Shown here: piece after piece, positions 51,793-61,763 of the stretch
Numbering within the stretch: position 1 is the stretch's first letter
Layout of the letters: every line of letters begins with the position of its first letter
NCBI RefSeq assembly: GCF_000265385.1
Contig: NC_018013.1
Coordinates: 647,001 to 711,000 of the forward strand
Origin: Aequorivita sublithincola DSM 14238
Lineage (GTDB): Bacteria > Bacteroidota > Bacteroidia > Flavobacteriales > Flavobacteriaceae
Length of the DNA: 64,000 nucleotides
Reading direction: 5' to 3'
Position numbers and translations under genes: made by a program
The notes under the pieces: model-generated
Told to the model about the DNA's origin: nothing
Seen by the model: the letters and a program-made list of their open reading frames with translations, nothing else
Databases searched by the model: none

Positions 51793-54700
51793 ATGAAAAA
51801 AGGATTACTCTTCGTTTTGTTATTGGTTATTTCTACGAATTTATTTAGTCAAATTGGGTTTCAAATTCACGATGTCGTTAGTGATAATAAAAACTCAATT
51901 TCAATAAATTCTGTTGCTACTGCTGATTTGGATGGCGATGGCGACTTAGATGTAGTTTATGCACAATCGAGTGGGGGACATGGCTTATATTGGTATGAAA
52001 ATCTTGACGGACAAGGAATTTTTGGTAATCGTCATACAATAACTGCTACTGCTATTTTGGAAAAAGATGTTGAAATTGCAGATTTGGATGGCGATGGTGA
52101 TCTTGATGTGATTTTAGCGTCAAGTAATGACAACACGGTTGCATGGTATAAAAATCTTGATGGAAATGGTAATTTTGGAACTGCCATAATAATTACTCAA
52201 ATAGCGGTACGGGTTCAAACCATTCGAACTACAGATATTGATGGGGATGGTGATTTAGATATATTGTCAGCTTCCAGCAATGATGGAAAAATTGCGTGGT
52301 ATGAAAATCTGGATGGATTAGGAAATTTTGGTGCTCAAAAAGTTATTGCAACTGAAACTTTCGCAAGTGGCCTATACTCCTCTGATATGGACGGCGATGG
52401 GGACATGGATGTTTTTTTTACTAAAAACGCCAACTATGGAAAGGTTTTTTGGTTAAAAAATTTAGATGGTGCTGGAATTTTCGGACCCAAACAAGAAATC
52501 GCCTCTTATACAAATTCAGGATTTGAGATAGTTTATACCGTTGACATAGATTCTGATGGCGATCAAGATGTTTTCTATTCATATGCCTCGACTGTAGCGT
52601 GGCGAGAAAATACCGATGGATTAGGTACATTGGGTACGGAACAATTAGTAACTGACCTTTCATTGTTTGTGACGGAAATAATTGCCGATGATATTGATAA
52701 CGATGGAGATTTAGATATTATCGCAAGCTCTAGATACGACAATAAGGTGGCTTGGTATGAAAATGTAGATGGGTTGGGTCAATTCGGATCACAAAATATT
52801 ATAACGAGATATGCGATGGATGTACGTTCAATTGTATCAGGCGATATAAATAATGATGGCACTTTAGATATAGTTTCAGGCTCCTATGATGATGGAAAAT
52901 TAGCTTGGTATAAAAACCAAGATGGCGTTGGCACATTTGGACTACCTATTTCCATTGCAAAAAATGCTTATCTTATTTCTGGAATATATTACGAAGATTT
53001 AGATAATGATGGAGATTTGGATTTGCTTACAACATCAACAGGTGATAATGAAATTGCATGGTATCCAAATCTAGATGGCCAGGGAGATTTTAGTTATCAA
53101 CATGTAATATCAAACAGCACACTTGGATCGGAATACACTTCAATAGTTGATTTGGACCAAGATGGATATAAAGATGTAGTTACTTTTGACGGTGAAATAG
53201 TGTGGTTTGAACATATTGATGGCTTGGGAAATTTTAACCCAAAACAGACCCTGATTCCTCAAATACAAGGTATGAACTCTTTTAATATGGTAGATATTGA
53301 TGGAGATAACGATATGGACATTCTTGTTTTAAACGTGCAAAGCAATATTTTTTGGTTTGAAAACACAGATGGTTTGGGCTCTTTTAGTTCGCAAAGACCA
53401 ATTGTAAATCCGGTTTCAAATGTTAGCCTAACTTATACAGCAGATTTGGATTCAGATGGGGATAAAGATTTGTTATATTGCAACAATGTGGGCATATTTT
53501 GGAGTAGAAATACAGATGGTTTGGGAAATTTTGAATATGTTGGTCCAGTAGCTACAACAAATCTCGACGAACCTGCCTTCATAACTACTGGTGATGTTGA
53601 CAATGATGGAGACTTAGACATTTTTTGTGCGTCAAAAGAAAACGATTTGTTGTGCTGGTATGAAAACGAAAATGGTCTTGGTCAATTTGGTTCACAAAAC
53701 ATTATTAATGAAAGTATTTATTCAGCGTATGGAAATCTAGTTGAAGTGGGAGATATTGACAACGATGGGGATATAGATGTAGTTTTTGATGATAGTCCCG
53801 GACTTGTTTGGGCAGAAAATATAGATGGAATCGGAACATTTAGTTCCCCTCAGCCGATAGCTTCCTATACCTTTCCTTATAATGACAAGATCAAAATCGT
53901 TGATGTTAATAACGATGGTAATAATGATATAATTTCTTCCAATTTTAGTTTATTAAAATGGTGTGAAAATTTGGGCGTTTTAGGAAACTCTTTACAGGGA
54001 AAGTTAACTTTGGATGCAGATTCTAATGGATGCGGTGGGGCCGATGCTGGAATTTCATCTATTATGATTACAACAGATAATGGTGTTGATAGTTTTGCCA
54101 CTTTCACAGACCCTAGTGGAAATTATTCTATGCAGGTAAACGAGGGAGATTTTATAACAACATCAAATGGTTTACCAAATTATTACAATACTATACCAGA
54201 TTCACAAACAACCACATTTGTGGGTACTGGCAATACAGAAACGATAGATTTTTGTGCGGGATTTAATACGTCAGTAAATGACTTAAATATAAGTATTGTG
54301 CCTATCACACAAGCGCGCCCAGGATTTGAAGTGAGATATAGAATTATATACCAAAATATTGGAACAACATTATTGAACGGTGAAGTTATGCTGGAATTTG
54401 ATGATTCAAAAATCAACTTTTTAAGCGCAAGTGAAAATGTTGACTCGCAAACTAATAACTCTCTAACATTTAATTATTCAAATTTAGACTTATTCGAAAC
54501 AAGAATCATTGACTTGATTTTTAATGTTCCAACTAGTACTAATGTAGGTGATGAGCTTTTTTTTACTACTACTGTTAACCCAATTTCGGGGGATATTTCA
54601 CCGGAAGACAATGTATTTTATTTTAAACAAAAGGTTGTTGGATCATACGACCCAAATGACATTACAGTATTAGAGGGAAGCGAGATTTATTTTGATGATA

Positions 54701-55311
54701 TTGACAAGTATTTGCATTACGTAATTCGATTTAAAAATATTGGAACTGCAGAAGCCATTAACATTAAAGTTAAAAACATATTAGATGCAAATCTAGATTG
54801 GTCAACCTTACAGATAGAAAATGTAAGCCATGCAAACAGAATAGAAATAACAAACCAAAATAAAATAGATTTTATTTTCGATAATATTTACTTGCCCTCT
54901 AGTAGTATAGATGAACCAAATTCTCATGGATTTATTGCATATAAAATAAAACCTAAAAGCACACTGGAAGTTGGAAATATAGTGTTTAATAGCGCTAGTA
55001 TATTTTTCGATTTTAATGCGCCCATCATCACTAATACAGTTTCAACAACAGTAGTGGAAAATCTTGGTGTTGAAGAATTTAGTTTGGATGGGATGGTTCA
55101 TTTATACCCTAACCCAGTTTCATCAACCCTTCAAATAAAAATTTCAAAAACCATTTCCTTCGATAAAGCAATCATCTATTCAACATTAGGCAAACAGATC
55201 CTTGAAACTTCAGAAAAACAAATCAATCTCGAAGCCCTTTCCGCAGGAATCTATTTTGTGGAAGTGTTTACTGATATAGGAAGTATAACCAAGAAAATTG
55301 TTAAAGAATAA
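51793..55311 (+). CDS. Giant FG-GAP/VCBS-repeat secreted protein with T9SS tail
   Basis: A 1172-aa surface protein. After a signal peptide (1-19) come about 14 repeats of roughly 50 residues (about 25-735), each with a calcium-binding loop of the D-x-D-x-D-G-D-x-D type (for example DLDGDGDLDVV) and then a core W-Y-E-N-x-D-G-x-G-x-F. These form a beta-propeller typical of FG-GAP/VCBS proteins. Then a collagen/SdrD-like segment, a region like DUF7619 (YDPNDITVLEGSEIYFDDIDKYLHYVIRFKNIG) and a type A sorting domain from about 1090 (YPNPVSSTLQI ... SIYFVEVF ... KKIVKE). Likely binds polysaccharides or cells. Confidence 0.93.
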   Translation: MKKGLLFVLLLVISTNLFSQIGFQIHDVVSDNKNSISINSVATADLDGDGDLDVVYAQSSGGHGLYWYENLDGQGIFGNRHTITATAILEKDVEIADLDGDGDLDVILASSNDNTVAWYKNLDGNGNFGTAIIITQIAVRVQTIRTTDIDGDGDLDILSASSNDGKIAWYENLDGLGNFGAQKVIATETFASGLYSSDMDGDGDMDVFFTKNANYGKVFWLKNLDGAGIFGPKQEIASYTNSGFEIVYTVDIDSDGDQDVFYSYASTVAWRENTDGLGTLGTEQLVTDLSLFVTEIIADDIDNDGDLDIIASSRYDNKVAWYENVDGLGQFGSQNIITRYAMDVRSIVSGDINNDGTLDIVSGSYDDGKLAWYKNQDGVGTFGLPISIAKNAYLISGIYYEDLDNDGDLDLLTTSTGDNEIAWYPNLDGQGDFSYQHVISNSTLGSEYTSIVDLDQDGYKDVVTFDGEIVWFEHIDGLGNFNPKQTLIPQIQGMNSFNMVDIDGDNDMDILVLNVQSNIFWFENTDGLGSFSSQRPIVNPVSNVSLTYTADLDSDGDKDLLYCNNVGIFWSRNTDGLGNFEYVGPVATTNLDEPAFITTGDVDNDGDLDIFCASKENDLLCWYENENGLGQFGSQNIINESIYSAYGNLVEVGDIDNDGDIDVVFDDSPGLVWAENIDGIGTFSSPQPIASYTFPYNDKIKIVDVNNDGNNDIISSNFSLLKWCENLGVLGNSLQGKLTLDADSNGCGGADAGISSIMITTDNGVDSFATFTDPSGNYSMQVNEGDFITTSNGLPNYYNTIPDSQTTTFVGTGNTETIDFCAGFNTSVNDLNISIVPITQARPGFEVRYRIIYQNIGTTLLNGEVMLEFDDSKINFLSASENVDSQTNNSLTFNYSNLDLFETRIIDLIFNVPTSTNVGDELFFTTTVNPISGDISPEDNVFYFKQKVVGSYDPNDITVLEGSEIYFDDIDKYLHYVIRFKNIGTAEAINIKVKNILDANLDWSTLQIENVSHANRIEITNQNKIDFIFDNIYLPSSSIDEPNSHGFIAYKIKPKSTLEVGNIVFNSASIFFDFNAPIITNTVSTTVVENLGVEEFSLDGMVHLYPNPVSSTLQIKISKTISFDKAIIYSTLGKQILETSEKQINLEALSAGIYFVEVFTDIGSITKKIVKE
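51920..53990 (+). repeat. About 14 tandem FG-GAP coding repeats
   Basis: Each unit of roughly 150 bp encodes one calcium loop and one W-Y-E-N block. DNA identity between units is low because they have diverged, but protein periodicity is clear. Spacing varies a little, so copy number was not counted exactly. Confidence 0.8.
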
Positions 55312-55367
55312 CAAAGCCAAAACTAAAGGCAGCTTTTTTCCGTATTTTTAATGAAAAGAAAAACGCA

Positions 55368-55886
55368 ATGAAGTTCCTCCCCATTTTAATACTCTCCATA
55401 TTTCTTGCCTCCTGCGGCGCAACTGTAGCAGTAGATTACGACAAGCAAGTAGATTTTTCAAAATACAATTCCTATAATTATTTCCCAACAATAGACTCTG
55501 GTTTAAACCAACTAGACGATGGTCGGATTATGCAAATTACCGATAGTTTATTGCAACAGCGGGGTTTTGTGAAGAGCGAAACTCCTCAGTTTTATATCAA
55601 CTTTTACGCTCGTGAAAGTATTTCAAATTCGCGAAACACCATTGGCATAGGTCTTGGTGGCGGTGGTGGAAATGTAGGTGTTGGTGTAAGCGGTGGTATT
55701 CCTATTGGTGGAAAAGTAATAAACCAACAATTTTCAATGGACTTTATTGATGTTGAAAAAGACAACTTAGTTTGGCAAGCAGTTGCCGATGGCGAAATGA
55801 AAGAAAAGTCAACTCCAAAGCAGAAAGAAGGGTATTATCTTTCAATGATTCAGAAGGTTTTGAGTAAGTATCCTCCGAAAAAATAA
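55368..55886 (+). CDS. DUF4136-family lipoprotein
   Basis: A 172-aa lipoprotein (MKFLPILILSIFLASC, lipid Cys16) with the DUF4136 pattern VDFSKYNSYNYFPT, DGRIMQITDSLLQQRGFVKSETPQF, IDVEKDNLVWQAVADGEM, and a glycine-rich loop GIGLGGGGGNVGVGVSGG in the middle. It sits in the periplasmic face of a membrane. Function of the family is unknown. It follows the FG-GAP gene by 56 bp and ends tail-to-tail with the DUF5686 gene, with no room for a hairpin. Confidence 0.9.
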   Translation: MKFLPILILSIFLASCGATVAVDYDKQVDFSKYNSYNYFPTIDSGLNQLDDGRIMQITDSLLQQRGFVKSETPQFYINFYARESISNSRNTIGIGLGGGGGNVGVGVSGGIPIGGKVINQQFSMDFIDVEKDNLVWQAVADGEMKEKSTPKQKEGYYLSMIQKVLSKYPPKK

Positions 55887-55887
55887 A

Positions 55888-58380
55888 CTAGAAACTAAAC
55901 CCAAAAACCCCCGTAACTCCAAATTTGCGAGCATCGGGATTGTCTAAATAATTCCCACGAAAATTGAAGTCCAATCTAAAGACTCTAAAGATATTTCCAA
56001 CACCCACGCTCCATTCCCAGTAGATGTCTTCTGGAGCTTGATACACTATATTGGAAGCATTTAAGTCCTTGTTTTCTTGTGAGATTTCGCCATAAATTGC
56101 CCTAAAGGCAACAACTTCACGCAGATCTAATTTTCGCAACAAAGGAATTCGCGAGAAAATACGTCCTCCAAAATTGTGTTCTAAATGAAGCGATGCATAA
56201 GTATCACTCACAAACTCATAATAATCAAGTTGTGTAAAACTATTATAAAGACTGAAATAAGTCTGGTTTCCAGGAATTGGATTCAGCAAACTGAGCGGAA
56301 CTGCACCAATTGTTGTTCCAACTTCAACTGTAGAAAATAAACGACCAATGCCGCCAATATTCCAAGGTTGCGAATAGAGTGCTTGTATTTTTTTATATTC
56401 AAAATCGCCACCCAATACATCTTTTAAACCATAACTATAACCAGCGTAAAAAGAAGGAAAATCACCACTATTTATTACCGTTTGTTCTACCCCATAGCCA
56501 GATGTTCTGCGTCCTGGAGCGTACAAAAAGCCTAACTGTATTTCTGCTTGTTTTAGTTCGCTTTTCACTTCGCCTGTAAAAACGCCATCTTCCATTACTT
56601 TATAATCAATACTGAAAGTTTCGGTTGCAGATTTAAGTGTTCGGTAAGAACCCGTGAGGCGTAAAACAAAATTCTTCCACGGTTCAATATCAAACCCAAT
56701 AGTAGATAGATTTATTCGCGAAAGCCTGTCATTAGCTCCAACGGACAAAAGCGAGGACGAAGCAAGACTACGTCCTAGAACGTCGTTACTATTGGTAAGA
56801 CTAGAACCAGTTTGTTCCACATCGCGCCGGTTTCCACCAAAAACGGTTAATCGCGACTTTCTATCTAAAAGCCACTTTCCTGAAATTCCATATTTAAATC
56901 GATCATCTTTAAAACCATAGGCTCCAAAGCCTTCAATACGCCACGGATCGTTCTGACCGAAATAGGTTCTTCCGCCCAAACGGATTCGCAAGCCTTCCGC
57001 TTCATTAAAACCAAAAATGGAAAATACGGGTCCAATATCAAAATTCTCCACTTCGTAATAACCGCTTGCTAGCGTTGCGCCAATATTGTATAACGCCTTA
57101 AAACGCCCAACGGTTTTTAGCGTGTCAAGCATTTTATAAACGCCCTTTTCATCATTGCTAAGCTTTTCCATCCGGTTTTTATCCCAAAAATCGTCTGGTC
57201 GATTATAAACTTCGTAATTGTATGGATCTACTTGTTTGTTGTAGAATTTTCTATCCTTAGGAATATCAAAAACATAATTATTATAAAGTGTAGATCGTTT
57301 GCCATAAACACCCTGAGCGGCTTCCTTTTTCCGAAAACTGAAATCGCTCAAAAAATAATCACGTGTTATTAGGAAAGTGGAATCGTTTAAAACATCAAAT
57401 TCTTGTTCAATATACACATCGCGCACCCAGTTTAGGTTTGCACTTTTTGAAGCTTGCAGATTGATTTCCTTTATTGCCCAAGTAGTATCATTCACCCAAA
57501 AACTACCTTTAAAAGTCAGTTCGTTTTTTCGGCGTGGATAATACACAATGTTATAACACCATTTATTATCAATGTAAGCACTGTCTCTAAGCACATAGTT
57601 ATAAACATCTATCCCTGTGCGCGAGAGTGGGCTCGTAAAGGCTTTGTCGAAGAATTTAAGATAATTGTCATAAACGTCATATTCGTTGTAAAGATCTTTT
57701 ACGAAGGCTATGAGAGTTTGATTATTATCGAAACCAGAGTTTTTATTTCCTTGTAAAACTTCCTTTTCTTCATTCAATAAATTGTCGCCATATACTTTTG
57801 AAGAAGCTTCATTTATGAAAATGGGTAAGTATGTTTTTCCCGTTACATTTGAAGTATCAACTTGGTCAAAAACAAATTCCATTCCTTTGAAAACTTTGCT
57901 TTTTATGAGACCACTATCAATCGTGTTTAGATCAAATTCAAGTTTTTCGTATTTATCGTACTGATATTGTTTGAATTTTTTAACGCCATTTTCCCTTCGG
58001 TTTTCCCAAATTTTTCTAAGAATATCAATTGCTGGATTGTTCTTTTTTGAAGTTTTTCCGCTGTAAACGACAACTTCGGCTAAAGCATCGGCGCTTTCTT
58101 CCATTACCACTTCCATATTATAGGTGCTTCGAGTGGTGAGTTCAATATCTTTTGTGGTGTAGCCTATAAATGAAAAGATAACGGTTTTGTAGGTTTTATC
58201 GCTTTCCAAATAAAAGCGACCATTTTCATCCGAAATGGTTCCTTCCTGAGAATCCTTAAAGATAACATTGGCGAAGGAAACTGGATAGCCTGTGCCATCC
58301 TTAATAACGCCACTTACTTTGGTTTGGGAAAATACCGAAGCACTCAAAATTATTAGAGATAAAAGTATAAGGTGCTTCAT
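55888..58380 (-). CDS. DUF5686 / carboxypeptidase-regulatory-like outer-membrane protein
   Basis: An 830-aa protein with signal peptide (MKHLILLSLIILSASVFS), a carboxypeptidase-regulatory-like domain about 20-100 (KVSGVIKDGTGYPVSFANVIFKDSQEGTISDENGRFYLESDKT) and the DUF5686 region through to the C-terminal strand KFGVTGVFGFSF. The C-terminal half is rich in beta strands, consistent with a barrel. No plug or TonB box, so not a receptor of the usual type. Monocistronic by position. Confidence 0.92.
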   Translation of the reverse strand: MKHLILLSLIILSASVFSQTKVSGVIKDGTGYPVSFANVIFKDSQEGTISDENGRFYLESDKTYKTVIFSFIGYTTKDIELTTRSTYNMEVVMEESADALAEVVVYSGKTSKKNNPAIDILRKIWENRRENGVKKFKQYQYDKYEKLEFDLNTIDSGLIKSKVFKGMEFVFDQVDTSNVTGKTYLPIFINEASSKVYGDNLLNEEKEVLQGNKNSGFDNNQTLIAFVKDLYNEYDVYDNYLKFFDKAFTSPLSRTGIDVYNYVLRDSAYIDNKWCYNIVYYPRRKNELTFKGSFWVNDTTWAIKEINLQASKSANLNWVRDVYIEQEFDVLNDSTFLITRDYFLSDFSFRKKEAAQGVYGKRSTLYNNYVFDIPKDRKFYNKQVDPYNYEVYNRPDDFWDKNRMEKLSNDEKGVYKMLDTLKTVGRFKALYNIGATLASGYYEVENFDIGPVFSIFGFNEAEGLRIRLGGRTYFGQNDPWRIEGFGAYGFKDDRFKYGISGKWLLDRKSRLTVFGGNRRDVEQTGSSLTNSNDVLGRSLASSSLLSVGANDRLSRINLSTIGFDIEPWKNFVLRLTGSYRTLKSATETFSIDYKVMEDGVFTGEVKSELKQAEIQLGFLYAPGRRTSGYGVEQTVINSGDFPSFYAGYSYGLKDVLGGDFEYKKIQALYSQPWNIGGIGRLFSTVEVGTTIGAVPLSLLNPIPGNQTYFSLYNSFTQLDYYEFVSDTYASLHLEHNFGGRIFSRIPLLRKLDLREVVAFRAIYGEISQENKDLNASNIVYQAPEDIYWEWSVGVGNIFRVFRLDFNFRGNYLDNPDARKFGVTGVFGFSF

Positions 58381-58481
58381 AAAAAAGACATCTATTCTAA
58401 GAAATTTTAATGATTTACTATTTGTAAAGGTTATTACGCAGAGGCACTCAGAGAATTAACGCATTGACTACCGACTACCAA

Positions 58482-59462
58482 CTATTTTCTATAAAGAACT
58501 TTCTTAACTGCCTTAATAACATCTTCACTATTTGGCAACCATTCTGCTAATAAATTAGGAGAATACGGAGCCGGAGTGTCAGCAGTATTAATCTTTACGA
58601 TTGGAGCATCTAAATAATCGAAAATTTGATTTTGAACTTGATACGTTATTTCAGTAGAAACATTTCCGAAAGGCCATGCTTCTTCAAGAATCACTAAACG
58701 GTTTGTTTTCTTTACTGATTCAAAAATAGCTTCGTAATCTAGTGGTCTTACAGTTCTAAGGTCAATAATCTCGCACTCTATGCCTTCTTCAGCAAGAGTT
58801 TCTGCTGCATTATAGGCTTCTTTTATAATTTTTCCGAAGGAAACGATGGTTACATCAGTTCCTTTTCTCTTAATATCTGCAACTCCAATCGGAATTAAAT
58901 ATTCTCCTTCCGGCACTTCACCTTTGTCGCCATACATCTGCTCACTTTCCATAAATATTACTGGATCGTTATCGCGAATGGCACTTTTCAGCAAACCTTT
59001 TGCATCAGCTGGATTGCTTGGAACCACTACTTTCAAACCTGGGCAGTTTGCATACCAGCTTTCAAAAGACTGGCTGTGCGTTGCCGCAAGTTGTCCAGCA
59101 GAAGCCGTTGGCCCGCGAAAAACGATAGGAATATTAAACTGTCCGCCGCTCATTTGACGCATTTTGGCAGCGTTGTTTATAATTTGATCTATAGCAACTA
59201 GTGAGAAATTGAAGGTCATATACTCAACAATGGGTCTATTACCATTCATTGCTGAACCTACGGCAATTCCTGAAAAACCCATCTCGGCAATTGGAGTGTC
59301 AATAACGCGTTTTGCACCAAACTCTTCAAGCATTCCTTTACTGGCTTTGTAAGCTCCATTGTATTCGGCAACTTCCTCGCCCATTAAATATATAGTTTCG
59401 TCGCGGCGCATTTCTTCGCTCATCGCCTCTTGTATAGCCTCTCTGAATTGTAGTGTTTTCAT
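58482..59462 (-). CDS. pdhB: Pyruvate dehydrogenase E1 component, beta subunit
   Basis: With the alpha subunit, decarboxylates pyruvate with thiamine diphosphate. The 326-aa protein (ATG at 59462; a longer in-frame start at 59492 is less likely) has MGEEVAEYNGAYKASKGM, RVIDTPIAEMGFSGIAVGSAM, VVVPSNPADAKGLLKSAI and the late EEAWPFGNVSTEI, as in alpha2-beta2-type E1-beta. No alpha, E2 or E3 gene is in the window. lipB would supply lipoate for the complex. Divergent from etfB. Confidence 0.94.
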   Translation of the reverse strand: MKTLQFREAIQEAMSEEMRRDETIYLMGEEVAEYNGAYKASKGMLEEFGAKRVIDTPIAEMGFSGIAVGSAMNGNRPIVEYMTFNFSLVAIDQIINNAAKMRQMSGGQFNIPIVFRGPTASAGQLAATHSQSFESWYANCPGLKVVVPSNPADAKGLLKSAIRDNDPVIFMESEQMYGDKGEVPEGEYLIPIGVADIKRKGTDVTIVSFGKIIKEAYNAAETLAEEGIECEIIDLRTVRPLDYEAIFESVKKTNRLVILEEAWPFGNVSTEITYQVQNQIFDYLDAPIVKINTADTPAPYSPNLLAEWLPNSEDVIKAVKKVLYRK

Positions 59463-59679
59463 CTGTTTAAATTGAAATGTAAATAATTGCAAATTTTAAA
59501 GGATAGCAAAAATACTATAAATACAATCTGTTTAAGTATTATTTTAAGGATTTAACCAAAATTTATTATGCACGCATAACAAAAAAAAGAAATATATCCG
59601 TAACTTCGCACTTGAGCAATTTCATCCTTATTTCGAAGCGTGATTTGCCAATTTTTTACAATCCAAAAACACCTCAAAA

Positions 59680-60420
59680 ATGAAAATATTAGTCTGTATA
59701 AGTCACGTACCGGACACTACTTCAAAAATCAATTTTACCGACGGCGATACCAAATTTGACACCAATGGCGTTCAATTTGTAATCAATCCGAATGACGAAT
59801 TCGGCCTTACTCGCGCTATGTGGTTTAAGGAAAAACAAGGCGCAACAGTCCATGTAATAAATGTAGGCGGCCCAGAAACGGAGCCAACTTTACGCAAAGC
59901 TTTGGCTATTGGTGCCGATGAAGCAATACGAATAAACACTCCGGCAACCGATGGTTTTTCAGTTGCTAAACAACTTGCAAACGTAGTGAAAGAAGGAGGT
60001 TACGATCTGGTAATTGGCGGAAGAGAATCCATCGATTATAACGGTGGAATGGTTCCCGGAATGCTTGCAAAACTTATTGGCGCAAATTTCGTAAATACCT
60101 GCATCGGTCTTGAAGTTGAAGGCGATAAAGCAACCGCAATCCGTGAAATAGACGGCGGAAAGGAAACTTTAAAAACCTCACTTCCATTAGTAATTGGCGG
60201 TCAAAAAGGTTTGGTTGAAGAAAGCGATCTACGCATTCCAAACATGCGCGGCATTATGCAAGCCCGTTCAAAACCGTTAAACGTTAAAGAACCAGTAACT
60301 TCAAATGCAGAAACAAATACTGTTTCCTTTGAAAAACCAGCACCGAAAGGAGCAGTTAAATTGGTTGACAACGTTGAAGAATTGATAAATCTTCTCCACA
60401 ACGAAGCGAAGGTAATTTAA
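59680..60420 (+). CDS. etfB: Electron transfer flavoprotein, beta subunit
   Basis: Small ETF subunit; carries AMP and helps move electrons from acyl-CoA dehydrogenases. The 246-aa protein shows KILVCISHVPDTTSKINF, INPNDEFGLTRAMW, VHVINVGGPETEPTLRKALAIGADEAIRI, ANVVKEGGYDLVIGGRESIDYNGGMVPGMLAKLIG and ARSKPL near the end, matching group I bacterial EtfB. The alpha gene follows after a 223-bp AT-rich spacer, longer than in most etfBA operons. Confidence 0.96.
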   Translation: MKILVCISHVPDTTSKINFTDGDTKFDTNGVQFVINPNDEFGLTRAMWFKEKQGATVHVINVGGPETEPTLRKALAIGADEAIRINTPATDGFSVAKQLANVVKEGGYDLVIGGRESIDYNGGMVPGMLAKLIGANFVNTCIGLEVEGDKATAIREIDGGKETLKTSLPLVIGGQKGLVEESDLRIPNMRGIMQARSKPLNVKEPVTSNAETNTVSFEKPAPKGAVKLVDNVEELINLLHNEAKVI

Positions 60421-60643
60421 TTGAAGCTCCAAATCTAAAAAGCACCAAATAACAAAAACCAAATTCCAAATAAATCTCAAAAACCAATAAAACAAAGAGC
60501 AAAATATTTTTGAATAAAACCACTTTGGTTTTTGGAATTTGAGAAATTGAAATTTATCTGTTATTTGGAACTTGAGATTTGGAATTTTTGAAAAGTAAAT
60601 TCAAACTCCAAATCTTAAATATTAATTTCAAAATAATATCAAA
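60421..60643. repeat. Long imperfect inverted repeat in the etfB-etfA gap
   Basis: The left half has CAAATAACAAAAACCAAATTCCAAATAAATCTCAAAAACC words and the right half their reverse (GGTTTTTGGAATTTGAGAAATTGAAATTTATCTGTTATTTGG), with a palindrome-like fold around 60505-60530. It is AT-rich, holds no gene and could form a long weak hairpin between two co-functional genes. Confidence 0.65.
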
Positions 60644-61609
60644 ATGATACTAGTTTATACCGAATCAGAAGAAGGAAAAATTAAGAAAATAGCTTTAGAA
60701 GCTGTTTCCTACGCAAAAGGAATTGCAGACCAGATGGGAACTACTGTTACCGCGGTTAGCATCAATGCAAATGACACTTCAGAATTAGGAAAATACGGCG
60801 CTTCAAAAGTGTTAGAAGTTTCCAGTGATAAATTAAATAAATTCAACGGTGAAGCTTATGCAGATGTAATTGGACAAGCTGCCAAAAGCGAAGGTGCAAA
60901 AGTGATTATTTTAACATCCAGCGCTAACAGTAAATTTTTGTCGCCAACTTTGGCGGTAAATATTGAAGCTGGTTTTGTTCCTAACGTAATTGGTCTTCCA
61001 GAAAGCACTTCACCTTTTAAGGTTAAACACAGCGTTTTCACCAATAAGGCTTTTGCTTCAACCGAAATTACAAGCGATATTAAATTAATCGGTTTAGGTA
61101 AAAATAGTTATGGTTTAAAGGAAAATGAAACTTCCGCAACAACCGAAGCTTTCACACCAAACCTTGACGCACACGATTTTGATATGGAAATTGTTTCCGT
61201 AGATAAAGCAACCGACAAAGTAACAATCGCAGATGCCGAAATTGTAGTTTCTGCTGGTCGCGGAATGAAAGGGCCTGAAAACTGGGGAATGATTGAAGAT
61301 CTAGCCTCAACATTAGGCGCAGCAACCGCCTGCTCAAAACCAGTGAGCGATATGGGCTGGAGGCCTCACAGCGAACACGTTGGGCAAACTGGAAAACCAG
61401 TAGCTTCAAACCTTTACATTGCCATTGGTATTTCTGGAGCTATTCAGCATTTAGCTGGAATCAATGCTTCAAAAGTGAAAGTGGTAATTAACAACGATCC
61501 CGAAGCACCTTTCTTTAAGGCCGCAGATTACGGTATCGTGGGTGATGCTTTTGAAATTGTGCCAAAACTCACCGAAAAATTAAAAGAATTTAAAGCGCAG
61601 AACGCATAA
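60644..61609 (+). CDS. etfA: Electron transfer flavoprotein, alpha subunit
   Basis: Large FAD-binding ETF subunit. The 321-aa protein has the N-terminal domain about 1-185 and the C-terminal FAD domain about 195-321 with VSAGRGMKGPENWGMIEDLA, KPVSDMGWRPHSEHVGQTGKPVASNLYIAIGISGAIQHLAGI and VINNDPEAPFF(K)AADYGIVGD, the conserved ETF-alpha signature. Ends before a strong terminator. Feeds electrons to the quinone pool via a separate dehydrogenase not in the window. Confidence 0.96.
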   Translation: MILVYTESEEGKIKKIALEAVSYAKGIADQMGTTVTAVSINANDTSELGKYGASKVLEVSSDKLNKFNGEAYADVIGQAAKSEGAKVIILTSSANSKFLSPTLAVNIEAGFVPNVIGLPESTSPFKVKHSVFTNKAFASTEITSDIKLIGLGKNSYGLKENETSATTEAFTPNLDAHDFDMEIVSVDKATDKVTIADAEIVVSAGRGMKGPENWGMIEDLASTLGAATACSKPVSDMGWRPHSEHVGQTGKPVASNLYIAIGISGAIQHLAGINASKVKVVINNDPEAPFFKAADYGIVGDAFEIVPKLTEKLKEFKAQNA

Positions 61610-61631
61610 TTTTTTATTAATTTGTGCCTCG

Positions 61632-61682
61632 AAAAAGGCTGTTTAAATATGGAAACATCCAAATTTAAACAGCCTTTTTTTT
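61632..61682 (+). terminator. Intrinsic terminator after etfA
   Basis: AAAAAGGCTGTTTAAAT pairs with ATTTAAACAGCCTTTTT over a 13-base loop, followed by T residues. Closes the etfB-etfA unit. Confidence 0.9.
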
Positions 61683-61763
61683 ATTGGTTTTTATTTTGTT
61701 ATTTTTATAACCAATTGATTCACTGAACACTGATTACCGCATACTGACCACTGAAAACTGAAA

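Noticed and set aside
57454..57756. Plus-strand ORFs inside the DUF5686 gene
   Set aside because: Shadow frames of a long conserved gene on the opposite strand; no motif.
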